NCBI GenBank assembly: GCA_013365365.1
Contig: JABVXU010000160.1
Coordinates: 47,223 to 111,222, forward strand
Source: Cruorifilaria tuberocauda
Lineage: Eukaryota; Nematoda; Chromadorea; Rhabditida; Onchocercidae
Reading direction: 5' to 3'
DNA length: 64,000 nt
The translations under genes were made by a program, and so were the position numbers. The stretch's first letter is position 1. Each line of letters opens with the position of its first letter. Positions 37,936-50,666 of this stretch are shown here, in pieces. The notes under the pieces were generated by a model, which was given only the letters and a program-made list of their open reading frames with translations, did not search any database and was not told where the DNA came from.

Positions 37936-38908
37936 TTAGCACGTGAGGAGGACTTTCAGTAAAGTAATCATTGGATTTAATTGAGGAAAATAATCTTTAT
38001 CATTAGCCAATGGCCTTTTATAAAACAGGTAATAATTAACTAAATATATTTTGTCATATTTGTTATTTGTGCATAAAGAAGAGAAGGAAAGAGATAAAGA
38101 GATACACTTACCTGTATGTAATTTGATGGCAGCTTGCTCATTAGCACATACCTAAATCATGAATTTCGATGTGTATCGAAGTGTGCAACAATTAGTTATT
38201 GACAAGTAATTCTGCTTGTTTTAAACATCTTCACTTCGGTTAATTTCTTCCATATTTTATCCTTTGAATTTTTTTCCCCTTTCTGAATATTATTTGTCAT
38301 TCTATAAAGCATCTTATTTTCTGCTTAAGGAATAAAAATTATTTCAAATGATTGCCCACTCTCAACGACCACTTCATTCATAAATTATACAAATTATAAA
38401 AATCTATTTCTCGCTTCATATCATTTTAAATGCTTGTATTATATCGTAATATAATGGTACATAGACGTAATAAGTTGTATAAAATAATGAAGGTAAGTGA
38501 TAGGTAGCGGTCGAAATAAACTATCGTCGGATTCAGTTTATAGCAGATGAAAGAAAATTCTCAAAATTCTCACCCGAAATATCTGACGACTCAAACTTTG
38601 CGCTTGTGCTCTGAAATAGCATGCACGAACATGGCATTATCCGCAAATAAAAAGCGCTAAATTATTAACAGCAATGGTTGAATGTTTCATTCAATTCATA
38701 CCGTTTGTTCGTAAAAGTATCGTGAAAAAAACTGCAAAACCTTTTTCATTCAAACTATAGAATTGCTTTTTTTCCAATATTTGATGTGAGTATTTGATAA
38801 TTCTTTAAGTTTTAATTTTATTCTTGTTTGAAATTAGGACTTTATTATCTATTTGAAGATTCATTTATTAAATTTTTTCAAACATATTTATTACCTATAA
38901 GTTGCCAT
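37936..38908 (-). CDS. Candidate 64-residue microexon gene, unknown function
   Basis: Minus-strand exons 38933-38895 (ATG at 38908), 38610-38574, 38151-38112 and 38039-37936 join in phase to 64 residues. The protein begins MATYRAQAQSLSRQIF and contains RVCANEQAAIKLHT and FYKRPLANDKDYFPQLNPM. Borders are good: TTTTTTAG before exon 1 (perhaps an SL acceptor 25 bases before the ATG), ATAG|GTAATA, TATTTCAG, CGG|GTGAGA, ATTTAG, ACAG|GTAAGT and ATATTTAG. The inner exons are only 37 and 40 bases, which is why no long open frame shows. The first half looks like a basic amphipathic helix, perhaps mitochondrial. I do not recognise the family. The last exon is the weakest; an alternative acceptor near 37795 would give a shorter acidic tail. 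It lies in the 2.9-kb gap between METTL17 and the Galpha gene. Confidence 0.4.
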
Positions 38909-38933
38909 CCATAAGTTTTTTCTGCTCCCGTTT

Positions 38934-40122
38934 CTAAAAAATATGTGCAAAATTTCTTATCACACTTAAAAATTTTACAAGCAACCAAACGTTTATCATT
39001 TTAACAAAACTATTGCGAAATATTGCACGGAAAAATCTATGAGAATATTTCACTTCACCAGATCACGTAACCTTCTTCTTTTAAGAAAGATATCGAATAC
39101 TAATCGAGTGTAAAATTTGGTGGAATTCGAAGTGTTCAATATATAACAATGAATTTAACTATTACCACTAAGCACAGATAGGTTCGTGATAAAAGCAGAA
39201 TGATATTAACAATTGGCTGTCAAACTTGTTTTTTTACCTAAATGTATTGCATACAAAAACCTGCTGCTATTAGTAAATGGAAAATTTTGTACATTACAAA
39301 AATACATTACAAGAAATATTACTCAGCTTTCATCAAAATCGGATTGCATTTTATTCAGATGCACTGTAAAGTTAACAATCATAACAGTTCTACTTTCTTT
39401 CCAATTACTTATGAACACGCATCCATATAGCAAAAGTTATCAGTTTGGTCAGATGTAAATATTCGGCATTCTTTAATCTTTAAGTTAACAAGCCGATCCA
39501 CGCGCATAAGTTTTTCGAAAAACGAAAAATTCGGACACCCAAACATCCGATTATCGTCTGTCTATAAAATCTGAACTTTCTTTATCTGTTGTATAAAACT
39601 AGTATTTTTTGATTAATTTAACTTGGTAATTATTAAGCAGTCATTAACTAGGAAGGTTAAGTTAATATTGAATTTGCTAAAAGTTTTAAAGTTGGAAACA
39701 ACATGAACTTATGAAACTTATGAAAAATTAAGATTTTGAAATTCTTTATTTTTCGATCGTTCGATTTCTTCTTTTTTCCGTTCCGAAGTATTTCTATTAG
39801 CTATATTCTATCTCCAGCCTTTCAGGGAAAAGCTACGCATTTCTTGTGTTCCGAAACCTCTTGATTACCTCGCGATAACTGGTATAGATTACTTTATCAA
39901 AATTTTTCATTATAGTATGCCAACTTTTATTATTTGGTAAAAATTTTCTCCCGATTTCCATTTGCTAGGCATAAAAACTTTCATTGCTTATTATTTAACA
40001 CAAAATTCTGAATCTGATACTCCGTTTCTGTGATACTTTCAAAAATGATATTTTCAATTCTTAGAAGTTTTTCTTTCTATTAGCTAAGAAAAATAATTTT
40101 AATTTTTGATAATATTTTCAAG
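38934..40122. other. Intergenic region upstream of the Galpha gene
   Basis: About 1.2 kb without an accepted gene on either strand. An acceptor-like ATTTTCAAG ends at 40122, 38 bases before the Galpha ATG. The stretch probably holds its promoter. Confidence 0.4.
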
Positions 40123-40160
40123 TCGCATAAGTTTTACAAAAGAAGAAAACCGCTGATGTT

Positions 40161-43100
40161 ATGGGTCTTTGTCAAAGTGAATTGGAAAATGAATTACATC
40201 AACGAAGTAAAGGGATTGATCGTGAAATTAAAGAAAGTGCAATAGAAGATAATAAAGCTATTAAACTGCTCTTACTTGGTTAGTTCAATTTTTGCAAATT
40301 AAATGAAACGTCAAAGTTCTCTGTGAAATAATGTCTGTGAATTCTAATGTTATCCAATGTTTATTATATATTCATTATGTATTAGTAATATATCTAATGT
40401 TTACTTTTTCAGTAATTTTCAGCATATTTTTTATGCTCTTTCAATGAAATGGATGGAGGATTTTATGTTACAAATTAATTTCATAACCAAAATTGAAATA
40501 AAAACAAAAAGCATTTGAAATTATGCACGAGCATATTTTTAGATGCAAAATGAGGATTCAATTGATAGAGCAAGAACAAAGGGGGTAGTTCCTCTAACAT
40601 TTGTTAAATCATCATATCATTAATCATTTATCAACATTAAATGAGGCATAAGTAAGAGTATGAAAATGATAAAAAAGCTTTTATCAGGCATTAATGTTGC
40701 AAATGTTGAAATGAAATTTATTTCAAGTGAGTTTTTTAGGCACCGGTGATTCTGGGAAGAGCACCTTACTAAAGCAAATGAGGTTTGTGATTAGACACAA
40801 AATATTTCTGAATTTCGCCTTCTTGAGGTGGTTGATATTCATTATACAAATATAATCCTTGTTAATAGACATGTATTGAATCGATAAAATTCCAAATCAA
40901 ACCATGATTGAACAATCAACCATGATTGATCACGCCAACATTTGTGGATAGTATTACGTTATTTGCTTGGAGAAATTCGGTGTATTATGAGATAAAATAT
41001 AATATATCTGTTATACACTAGCCTTTTAGGATTTTGCACAGCAATGGTTTTACAGAGGATGAAGTGATAAAGCAACGTATGGTGATATTTCAAAATACAA
41101 TCGATGCAATGGATGTTATCTTACGAACTATGAAACTTTATGATATTAAATTCAGTGATCCAACCAGGAAGGTTGCTTTTGTAATTTTAAAGAATAAAGG
41201 AGATTTTTTATTTCCAAATATTGAACGATTAACCAACTAACATATTCTTTGCCTGATTTTACATGCTTGATAATAAATCAAACTATAGGGATAAAAAAGT
41301 TCTTTCATTTCCATAGTTTACTGCTCACAGTTCTAACAAAATCACGAAATCTTTCAAAATAATTCAAAAAATGCCTTAATCTGGATTTTGATTTCAAGTC
41401 GTTGAACTTTTCAACATATTTTAATGAAACACATAATAGAAGAAATTCTTGAACAATGGCCATCTGAGTCATTACATGTGAATAATTTATTTAGAATAAT
41501 TAATTTTTTCCAGGCTGATGAAGTTGTCATTATTGAAGCTATTAGTGCAAAATCAGAGACAATAACTTGCACGATTGCAGCTGCAATCAGGAACTTATGG
41601 CAAGATCCTGCAGTTCAGACTGCATATGAAAAAAGACATGACTTTCATCTGCATGAATCTGCCAAACAGTTCCGTTTAATTTTTTTGCAATTTCTTTGCG
41701 AATTTAAATTTGATAATTATGAACACTTTGAATTAGAAATCTAGTAGTATAAGCAAGAATTTTAAAAGATGTTTAAAGACTAATTTCCTATTTCTGCTAT
41801 TTTGTGAACATTATTCAGCATATTCACGGGAAAATTCAAATTTAGCCATCCACTCAATCATTCTAATTCAATTGTTGTTCAACAAATATTTTTTCACCAA
41901 TCATCTTAACAAATTAGTCAGTCGAGAAAGCTGGAAATGATCAGATAGCTGATAAAACCTGATTAGTACGTTGATAAAGTGCGAAACGTGGGAAGTTGAT
42001 GAATGAGAATGAAGATTTGAATTTGAGGCACTTTTGACTACTTTTATAAACATCATGTCAATAATTACGGAATTGTAACTTGACAAATAAAAATATTATT
42101 AAGTTGACCGATTAATGACTACCTAAAAGGCTTTAGATTAAATTATACTTTAATAAAATGAACTGTCAGAATTATTAAGTGAATATTTGTCGTCAATATT
42201 CGCAAAAATAACGCTAATTTACAACGTAATGAAATCAAATAAAGAAGGCCTGAATAATTCGTTCTTTTTGAGTATTATATGTAATGTAATCCTGATGAGA
42301 AAAGTTTAGCATAATATTTAATTATGAACTGATAAATGATGATAAGAAATGTATATTGTATTTTTCTTTCCCCATCAGTAATGTGATAAATGCGCAGATG
42401 ACAGACGGAAATAGGTTAACACTTTTGCAGCTTTTTCGATAATATTGATCGAATAGCAGCTCCAGATTACGAACCAAGTGAACAGGATATGCTGTTATCG
42501 AGAATAAAAACAACTGGAATCGTGGAAGTTCACTTTGTTATTAAAAATATTCGATTTAGGTTTGTATTCTTAAATATAAACCGTTTTTATTTCATACATT
42601 TGAGTTTATGGCATAAGTTTTAATTTGGTTAAAATTTAAATTAGAAACCCATGCAATCAATTCAGCTTTCATCAGCCAATTCAAGAACATCGGAGAGAAC
42701 AGCTATCGTTGTGCAAAAATCGTCCATCTAAAAATTTGTTCCAAAGTATTTTGTTGAAATATTTAATTCAGAGTAATTGATGTGGGTGGACAACGATCGG
42801 AACGGAAAAAATGGATTCATTGTTTCGAAGACGTTAACGCGGTTATATATGTTGCAGCCATTAGCGAGTATGCGGAAGTTTTATTCGAGGACACTACTGC
42901 TGTTAGTTCTTATAAAGTTAATTGAAACTTCACTTCACCGCAGGATCAAATGTCTTATCAGATTATAATATGATAAGTTACAATATAAACACATAAGTAT
43001 TCTTCTGAGTTTCAGAATCGTATGTTGGAAAGTATGCGTTTATTTGAATCAATATGCAATAGCCGATGGTTCATTAATGCCTCTATTATTTTATTTTTAA

Positions 43101-43679
43101 ATAAAAAAGATTTGTTTATTGAAAAATTAAAATCGAAATCAATAAGAATCGCTTTTCCTCAATACAACGGTTAGTCGCATAAATTATTATCATGCTTTAC
43201 TTTTTTATCTGCTTGAAACCATTTTAAATTTTTGTTTATTTATCAGAGATCTTTCACATGATTAGTATAATAATTTTATTCGTGTTAAAATTAGCAATGG
43301 AAATACCACATTCTCAAAAAAATTTATTCAACAATTTGATGTAATTATTTATTTTCGAACTCATCAAATCTTTTCGCGAACATTTTAAAAGCTTCAGAAA
43401 TGTAAAGTTATCTGAAGATATTTTTCTAAGGTATATCTGCTTATTTTAGCAATTGAAAGGAAGAAAAATCAATGCTCAAAATAATTTTCAGGACCTCAAA
43501 CGTACGAGGATTCGATAGATTTTATAAGGAAACGTTTCGAAGCATTAAATGCTAATCCGGAAAAGATGATTTATGTTCATCAAACCTGTGCCACTGATAC
43601 AAATCAGGTTCAAATAATTTTAGATAGTGTCATCGTTACGATTATTGAAAAAAATTTAAAGAAAATTGGCATGATGTAA
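40161..43679 (+). CDS. Divergent heterotrimeric G protein alpha subunit (nematode GPA class)
   Basis: Eight exons give 352 residues, the normal Galpha length: 40161-40278, 40740-40782, 41030-41171, 41514-41668, 42431-42559, 42772-42901, 43016-43169, 43492-43679. MGLCQSE carries Gly2 and Cys4 for myristoylation and palmitoylation. The five G boxes are present: P-loop GTGDSGKST (usually GAGESGKST), switch I SRIKTTGI with its Arg and Thr, switch [21 protein letters not shown] with the catalytic Gln, NKKD, and TCATDT. The helical domain lies between, about residues 60-175. The C-terminus KKIGMM has no Cys at position -4, so it is not a pertussis-toxin type tail, and it does not match the Gq, Gs or G12 tails I know. 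Nematodes have many such chemosensory GPA genes; which one this matches was not decided. AATAAA at 43832-43837 may end the transcript. Confidence 0.9.
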
Positions 43680-46600
43680 AATATTGTCGGTTATATTTCT
43701 ACAAGAAAATGGACCTTTTATCAATTTGCCCTTATTTACTTTAATTAGACAATCTGTTTTTCGTTATTTCATGTATTGAGAAGTTGATCGTAGCAAATCT
43801 TACTTGAAAAGTTATTAATTTTAAGCAGTCAAATAAAGAAAAAGTATTGTTTTTCTTGTTTAAAAATCTCGAAATTAACCCTTCTTCGTTGACTTTTCCA
43901 ATTTTTAGTTTTGTTTTAAAATGCAATTTTTTATCGACTGAAATTAGCTTTATCATTTAAATTATCACTGATGCGCTTTGTAATGTTTTTTTGGCCTACG
44001 AGACTATAAGACTATTAAAATCTTTTAAAGTTTATTGTTAATGAGTTTTCGAAGTTATGATACTATTTACATTGGTAATAGTTTTCAATCATTCTTGTTT
44101 TATTAGAATATTCTTTCAACTCTTATAACTGAATAATTGTATCTCAAGAAAAAATATAGAGGGGTAAGAACATTTCTGTATCGTTATTTGAGTAATATCA
44201 TGCACGACTGAAGTATTTTAAGACGTAATATATCTCCGGGAACAGTAACTTAGAATTTAAAAACTGTATATCAGCTTATTCTTTAAATAAATAAAATTGT
44301 CTAAAGCGACTACCTAATTTAAATTATCTGTTTGCTATCAATGGAAGAAGTAAATAACTTTAATAAGATTTTAGAATTTTTAAAATTATTGAAGATGGCT
44401 AAAAATTTAATTTGATATGATAGTGAGTAGACGTTGTTGTTAGCAAAATTCTATTTGCCACTTCTCGGTCAAAACTTTTCAAAACCATTTGCGATAAAAA
44501 TGGAAATAAAGTGAATTTGACAAAGGCAATGAAAAGAATTAATAGATTTGTGTGAAAGATGTCGTCGATTCAAGAACTTCACAACATATTTTCCGAACTT
44601 TTCTGAATTGTTAGGCATATCGCTCGCTCTCTTTGGGTTTCCGAAGGATCAATCTGTCGGACCATAAAATGAGCATTCTATGCCTGCGGCGGTAATTTCA
44701 AATTTATTTCAGCATAGAAAGATGTTAATTAGTGATTTCCATCAAGGTATGGCATATTCTGTTCACGTTTCCTTCATTTAACCTTTAGATATTTGAAGAC
44801 AAAAAACTCTTCAACATTTTCGATTAATTTATCAAACAATGAATGGATGGTTAGATAAGTAATAATGTAAGCGACTAAGCGATTAAAACTGTAGGTGTTT
44901 GATCATGAAAAACAATAGTAATGAATTTTTAAATTTTAAAAATTTTAAGAAGCATACAAGTGCTTCATTTTTTTCGGTGAATTTAAGATAAATAAATTGT
45001 TGATTTGCTTATCATTCGTTGATCGATGAATATCTCCTTCGTCCATTTATTTATTTTCTTTTTTGTTATCATTTTATTAATTTCTTTCCCTGACATCTTC
45101 GCTTCAGATTTTTAAGCACATCCCAGTCCTCAGTAAATGCTATAAAAGCACGATGTAAATTGCATGTGATTGAGCATAGCGATTGCAGGATATGCAAAAA
45201 ATTATGATAATTGTCCAGTAATTGTGCATTTTCCTTTTTTTGCGAGAACGGTAATTTACCCAATTCAAGAAAAAAGCATACTAAGTCATTTGATTTTTAT
45301 TGCGGACTTTTTTCTTTAACATAAAATATTTCCAATAATTTCTCAATCAAAATTCATCATCTCCTTCTTTTCCCTTTTAAAGATTTCGACCTTCGAAAAA
45401 TCAATTTCGGTATGTTTCACCATTTTCGTCTTTTTTCCTATTCAATGAAGTAATGAAATGAAATAATCGCTGTTATTTTTCTGTTATTTATGAAATATTG
45501 ACATTGAATACATTTATGTGACTCTTAAACAGTACAATTTTTAATTTTAATGAATTTTTATTTTTCAATGATTTGAAATATTTTCATTTTTTCATCAATG
45601 AAAAAAACTTGCTTTTAATGAGTGGTAGTAGCATTTAATTTTTCACAATCGTACTATGAATAATGTATTATCAAATTAAATGAAGTGTATCACAGTAGTG
45701 CTTGACTATCACTTAAAAATGTCGCATGAAAAAGGAAATCCATTTAATTTATGTTACTTGATCAATCATTATCATGATGCCTTCACGATATATCATTTCA
45801 TAGATGACGCTTTAATTTGATTGACTGTGAATTCCTTAGGTGATATGTTACTACCATTCCCGATCACTTTTATTATCTAAAAATTGCGATCAGCTCTTTT
45901 TTATGTCTAATTTTTTATGGAAGGATATTTTATGCAAATGTTAAATTTAATCTCTTTTTTCAACTAACCACAGAAATAATGTCGTTATCATTCATTTGTT
46001 GTGATCACAACATTTGTGCATTCAATCTCACATTTTTTCCTTTCGAATTCAATTTAATCGGTTATTTTCCTTCCGTTCGCTTCCGCTTTTTTGTCATTGT
46101 TTACTGCCGGTGAATGAGATCTCTTCCGTTGTGGTTTAATTTTTACTCTACCAACATTTGTTCTAAATACAAGGAATTTATTCGATTTTGTGTGTCGAAG
46201 AAGCTCTCAAATGTCACATTTTGATTTCCACGACAAAGCGGGAAATATAGAATAGGCGATAGGGGACATCTACTCTCCTCTATATTATTACCACTTTATT
46301 ATTGCTTCTATAACTTCATAATCATACAAAGTTAAATTACTTGTAAGTGGATGGTAAATGGACAGTTTATTGACTAATTTTCAATTTTGAAACTCAATTT
46401 CACTATTATTTGAATTTTATGTTTTGTATTAATTCCTTCAGTTATGTGTTTGCAAAAAGAATTATTTAGAAATAAATTTCCAATTGTAATAATGTTGTTG
46501 AACGAATTCCAGTCTCTCACAATAAAGAACTTTATGGGTAATAATTGATTTTGTCAAAGAAAATGCATTTAGCAAATTTTCAAAAATTTATTTCCATCAA

Positions 46601-47860
46601 ACTTCCAACAGCGTATTCTCTTTATTCAGCAATAGTATTTTTCAATTTAAACTATACTTTATCTCTAATTAACGCTGAGAAATTTTTTTAATTAAGCTGA
46701 AAATATTATGAATAAAAGAAATTTCAATTGAAAACAAAATGAATTCAATATGAATTTATTAGAACTAAGATCCTTACTTTCAAATTTGTTTTTTATAGAT
46801 TCAACAGTAATTTCTTGAAAATTTCACATTCTTCTTTATCCTTCTATTTCAAATTCTTTTCGCATAAATGCCAAAATCGAAACATCGCCTAAAAATGTGT
46901 AATAGTTTTAACAAATGATTTTAATTAGTTTACTAATTGATCAAATAAATGCATTACTATGAATATCATGAAATTAGCGCTTTTGAGATCTTCTTCTCCT
47001 TGAAAGGGTAAAGCGAATCTCAAAAGCTCTTATTTCAACCTTAATTTATCATATATTCATTTTTAAATCTTGATCAGTTAAAAATTTTTTGATTTCTAAT
47101 TTTTGTGCTCTTTATATTGCTAAAATATTGTCGCCACAAATCTTATCATAAAACTTTGTCTTTATTTGTAGACATGATTGGCTTGAAAATTTGAACTTTT
47201 TTATTGGGGTTTCATCGACAAATTATCTATTTGTCTTTACTGTACATGTCGGATTATAATACATTTGTTTGAAAATTGAGCTCTCTGCCGGTCGTACAGG
47301 TTGGCACCGATGCTTTATCCAGAACTAATAATAACAGTCATCAGTCAAGAAGACTAATCATGACCCTAAGTAATAGTAAAAGCCCGATAAACTTTCGCAC
47401 AATCGTAAACAGCACACAGAAGTCCTTAGGAAAGAAAAGAATTGGGCGGTAACTGAGTAATACATTCACAAAAAGACTTTGTAAAGAAAAGGCTTACAAA
47501 GATGGGAAAAAACAAATTAGAACAAATTATGCTAACTACAAAAAACAGTAAGCTTTCTTGCATTTATAGCAGTAATGAATCATGAAGAAATTTACTAATG
47601 AAAGGTTTTGTTAGTTTAATTATTTGGTTCGTTTATGTGATAAATATTGTAATTAAAGATATTTTCGAGAAGTTTCTTGACATTATCAGCGCATACATAT
47701 CAAGCAAACATTTGCGCAGAGGAAGTCATAGTTATCTATCCTCGTTTAGCATTTTTATTTTGCTCTTCATTTCATTCCTATTTCACTGTTAAATTAAACC
47801 TATGTTCATAACTGTTGAAAAAAATTCTCCTTTAAAAAACAAAAATCTAGGATCTTTTTT
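43680..47860. other. Intergenic region, 4.2 kb, no accepted gene
   Basis: AT-rich sequence. An island at 44560-44700 is richer in G and C, with an open exon-like segment between GAATTGTTAG (ends 44615) and a GTAATT donor near 44692. A second island lies at 47280-47480. Neither could be tied to a gene. The 3' end should hold the promoter of the rhodanese gene. Confidence 0.45.
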
Positions 47861-47864
47861 TCAG
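47857..47864 (+). other. Candidate spliced-leader acceptor of the rhodanese-like gene
   Basis: TTTTTTTCAG ends at 47864, 129 bases before the ATG at 47994. No upstream exon was found for it. A second acceptor-like AGCCCAG ends near 47980 and could lie closer to the true 5' end. Confidence 0.35.
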
Positions 47865-47993
47865 AATCGAGTGACTGTTTTTGTTTCGTTTTACTCTTCC
47901 ATTGGATTGTTTCACAGTTTTTGCAAATGTCGTCACAAAAGCCGGAAGAGCAGTATCAGGCTTAAAAGAATTAAGCCCAGTAGATGAAGGAAA

Positions 47994-50666
47994 ATGCCGA
48001 GATCGGATGAACAGTGGTTTACTAAATCTCAAGTATTGCATTATACCGGAAATAGATCATCCAATCGCTATAACAGCGGTATCTCAGAATCACAGAAAGA
48101 TTACGAGGATCCTGAATATTATTATTCGAGACCACATGATCTTCCTCAGGTTATCACTCTTCATCCTTTTGAAACCTGATTTGCCTTAGGTATTAAATTC
48201 AAGGTAAATGTGATATCGCATAGAAAAATAAAGCAAAGAAACTACTTTCTGCTGTAAAATTAGATCTGACCTTTTGTTTAGATTTCTCTCCGAACATTTT
48301 CAGTAAACTTTTAGCCGAACTTAAGGAATTCTAAATTTAACTGAAAGTCAGTGAATTTCAGTTTGAATACAAAATCTATTCGAAGATCATTGAAGTTTTT
48401 TTTTAAATTTATTTGGATTTAAATTTAAGAAACAAACACCACCACCACAGCCGCCGATAAATCCATTGCAGAAAATTATTCCGACACATCTGGTCATAGA
48501 ACATAAACAGGTTTCGTTTCATTAAAGCTTAAAACTTCACAAATCTAGATATTTTTAAGTTTCACAAATTTTTATCCCTTATTTTGTTCCGCTTCTTTCT
48601 ATATTTTAAGAAGAAAAAGATATTTGGCATCGGATTATAGAATACATTCAAAGTATTTAATACAAATGATTAGAATTGCTGGCAAATCATCGCTACGATC
48701 TTGAATTTTTTTTAATTAAATTAATAAGGGATTAGGCCAATCAAGGGGATTAGGAGGGACTATATCGGAAAAGCCACCGTACATCAAAACTGACAAACAC
48801 CTTGATGGTCAGTCGACGTTAGAAATTAATTAATCGAAGAATTACAGAGAAATGGTTGTGATTCAAAATCGATGTCATTGGCATGTTTGGTGGTTACAAT
48901 GACAACACTATTCATCCTATCTCTGATATATTTCCTGGCCTGGGACTCAAAAAAAGCCACTAATTTCAAAAATGCACTACATCTTGAAGTATGCAGTTTT
49001 AAAGTTAATGAAATGATATAAAGTGAATTGGTATAATTACAAATCATTCTATTTCAGCTTCATAAAATTAAATCTAATTGATAATTAATATTAATTAATT
49101 AATTAATATTAATTAAAAATTAATTAATATTAATTAAATATAATAATAATTAGGTAATTAATATTAATTAAAATAAAAAACATAATTAATTAATAGGTCT
49201 TTTTTAAAAGATATTGAAAACTTTTGCAGATTGAAGAAAAGTATTCTGCTGAAAGTATGTACAGTATTTCCAATACAAAAGTTGTAAAATCGAAAGTGAA
49301 CATCGATATTATGGCAAGCTTTCTGCTTACGTTATTAATTACAAAGCGGAAATTATGCTTATTCGAAGCGAGTACTGATCAAACCGATGAATCGAAGTTC
49401 GTTTTACTGATTGCCATTTGAAATTTCCAAAATTACAAAATTCATTTCCGCTTCTTACATTTCTCCATGATATGAATTATTATATTTGAGAAAAGAATAT
49501 CGTGAGGAACATATTGAATCAGCGCGCCTTTTACAATTTGCATATCTAAATGTCAATGGTACACCTGTTCATCCAATTCAATTTCAACGATATGCTCGAA
49601 GCCTAGGCGTTGATGATGATTGTTACGTGATTATTTATGATCGTGGAGAAGTTGTCTGGGCCACGCATGCTTTCTGGATCTTTACAGTAAAAAAATTGAA
49701 TTGCTCTAAAATTATATTTTGCTAAAATTAAGGAAATTAGTTTCAGTTTTACTTTTAGAGGATATTAGCAATTAGTAATTTAATTTTCTAATAAAAATTA
49801 TTATTTGAATTTCCATCGATTAACGTCAACATCATAACTTCAGCTTTTCGGACATCGGAAAGTTTCGTTGTATTCTGGTGGTATTAATGAATGGAAGAAA
49901 CTGAAAGAAAATTCAGCACAATATAGAACGGAGAGTGGTGATGGTACATATCCGCAGCGTAGTGGTCATTTCCAAGTGGAGTGGAATACCGCTGTAAGTA
50001 TTGTAAGTGACCAATAGCCACTGAAGTGCAAGCAAATGGAAACTTTAAATGATCGTTCGGTGCCTCAAAACAAACTTATAATAGGTTTATCTCGATTAAA
50101 ACCTTCGTATATTTAAATAAATTCTCATATATTTTAATATTTATCCACTTATTATTATTATCAAATTTGTTTTATAAAAATTGTCCTTATTAAAAAATTG
50201 TTTATAACAGGTAATTTGTACATTTGATGATGTTCTCATGAATACAGAATTGAGAACGTATGATTTGGTCGATGGACAGGATAATGAAGTAAGTAATAAC
50301 TCATTGATAAAATAATTGGAATATCTTCCATTAATAATTGTTCTTCTTTAGCAATATGAAGGTATTTCACCGGATGCAATATATGGTCATATTAGATCAG
50401 CAATTAATATTCCGGCCAAAGATATTTATGATTGGTATAAACATAAGTGGTACGATGAATTGGATCTCAAATCTAGACTTCATTCAAAAAAACTTAATGT
50501 GAATCGACCAGTGATCGTATACTCATCATCAGCTCTTCGATCTAGCTTGGCATGGTTTGCACTTAGGAAATGCGGTTATAATTCAAGTATTTATTTCGGT
50601 TCCTGGCCTGAATGGCTTATACGAGCACCTGAGTTCCTCAAAGTTATACCAAAGAAGAAATTTTAG
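47994..50666 (+). CDS. Tandem rhodanese-domain protein, probable pseudoenzyme (3-mercaptopyruvate sulfurtransferase-like)
   Basis: Seven exons give 380 residues: 47994-48149, 48430-48510, 49230-49396, 49491-49686, 49844-49993, 50211-50288, 50352-50666. The first 80 residues are polar, with a QTPPPQPP stretch and several Tyr, and match no domain. An N-terminal rhodanese fold follows, with EEHIESARLLQF, VIIYDRGEVVWATHAFWIF and VSLYSGGINEWKKL. A second fold has YDLVDGQDNEQYEG, GHIRSAINIPAKDIYDW, VIVYSSSALRSSLAWFALR and YFGSWPEWLI. In active sulfurtransferases the loop after VVY begins with the catalytic Cys (CGSGVTA). Here it reads SSSALRS, so the sulfur-carrying Cys is Ser. Sulfur transfer is therefore unlikely; a binding or regulatory role is inferred. 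Exon 7 begins after a clear TTCTTTAG, and the C-terminus ends normally. An upstream in-frame stop supports the start, though the first exon is the least certain. Confidence 0.82.
49073..49195. repeat. TTAATTAA/ATTAATAT tract in a rhodanese-gene intron
   Basis: About 120 bases of ATTAATT and TTAATATT units with a G only every 40 bases or so, just 35 bases before the exon 3 acceptor. Many of the units are self-complementary, so it could fold or slip. Confidence 0.65.

Noticed and set aside
41424..41513. Upstream extension of Galpha exon 4 from an in-frame ATG
   Set aside because: The TTTTTTCCAG acceptor at 41513 and Galpha homology place the exon start at 41514.
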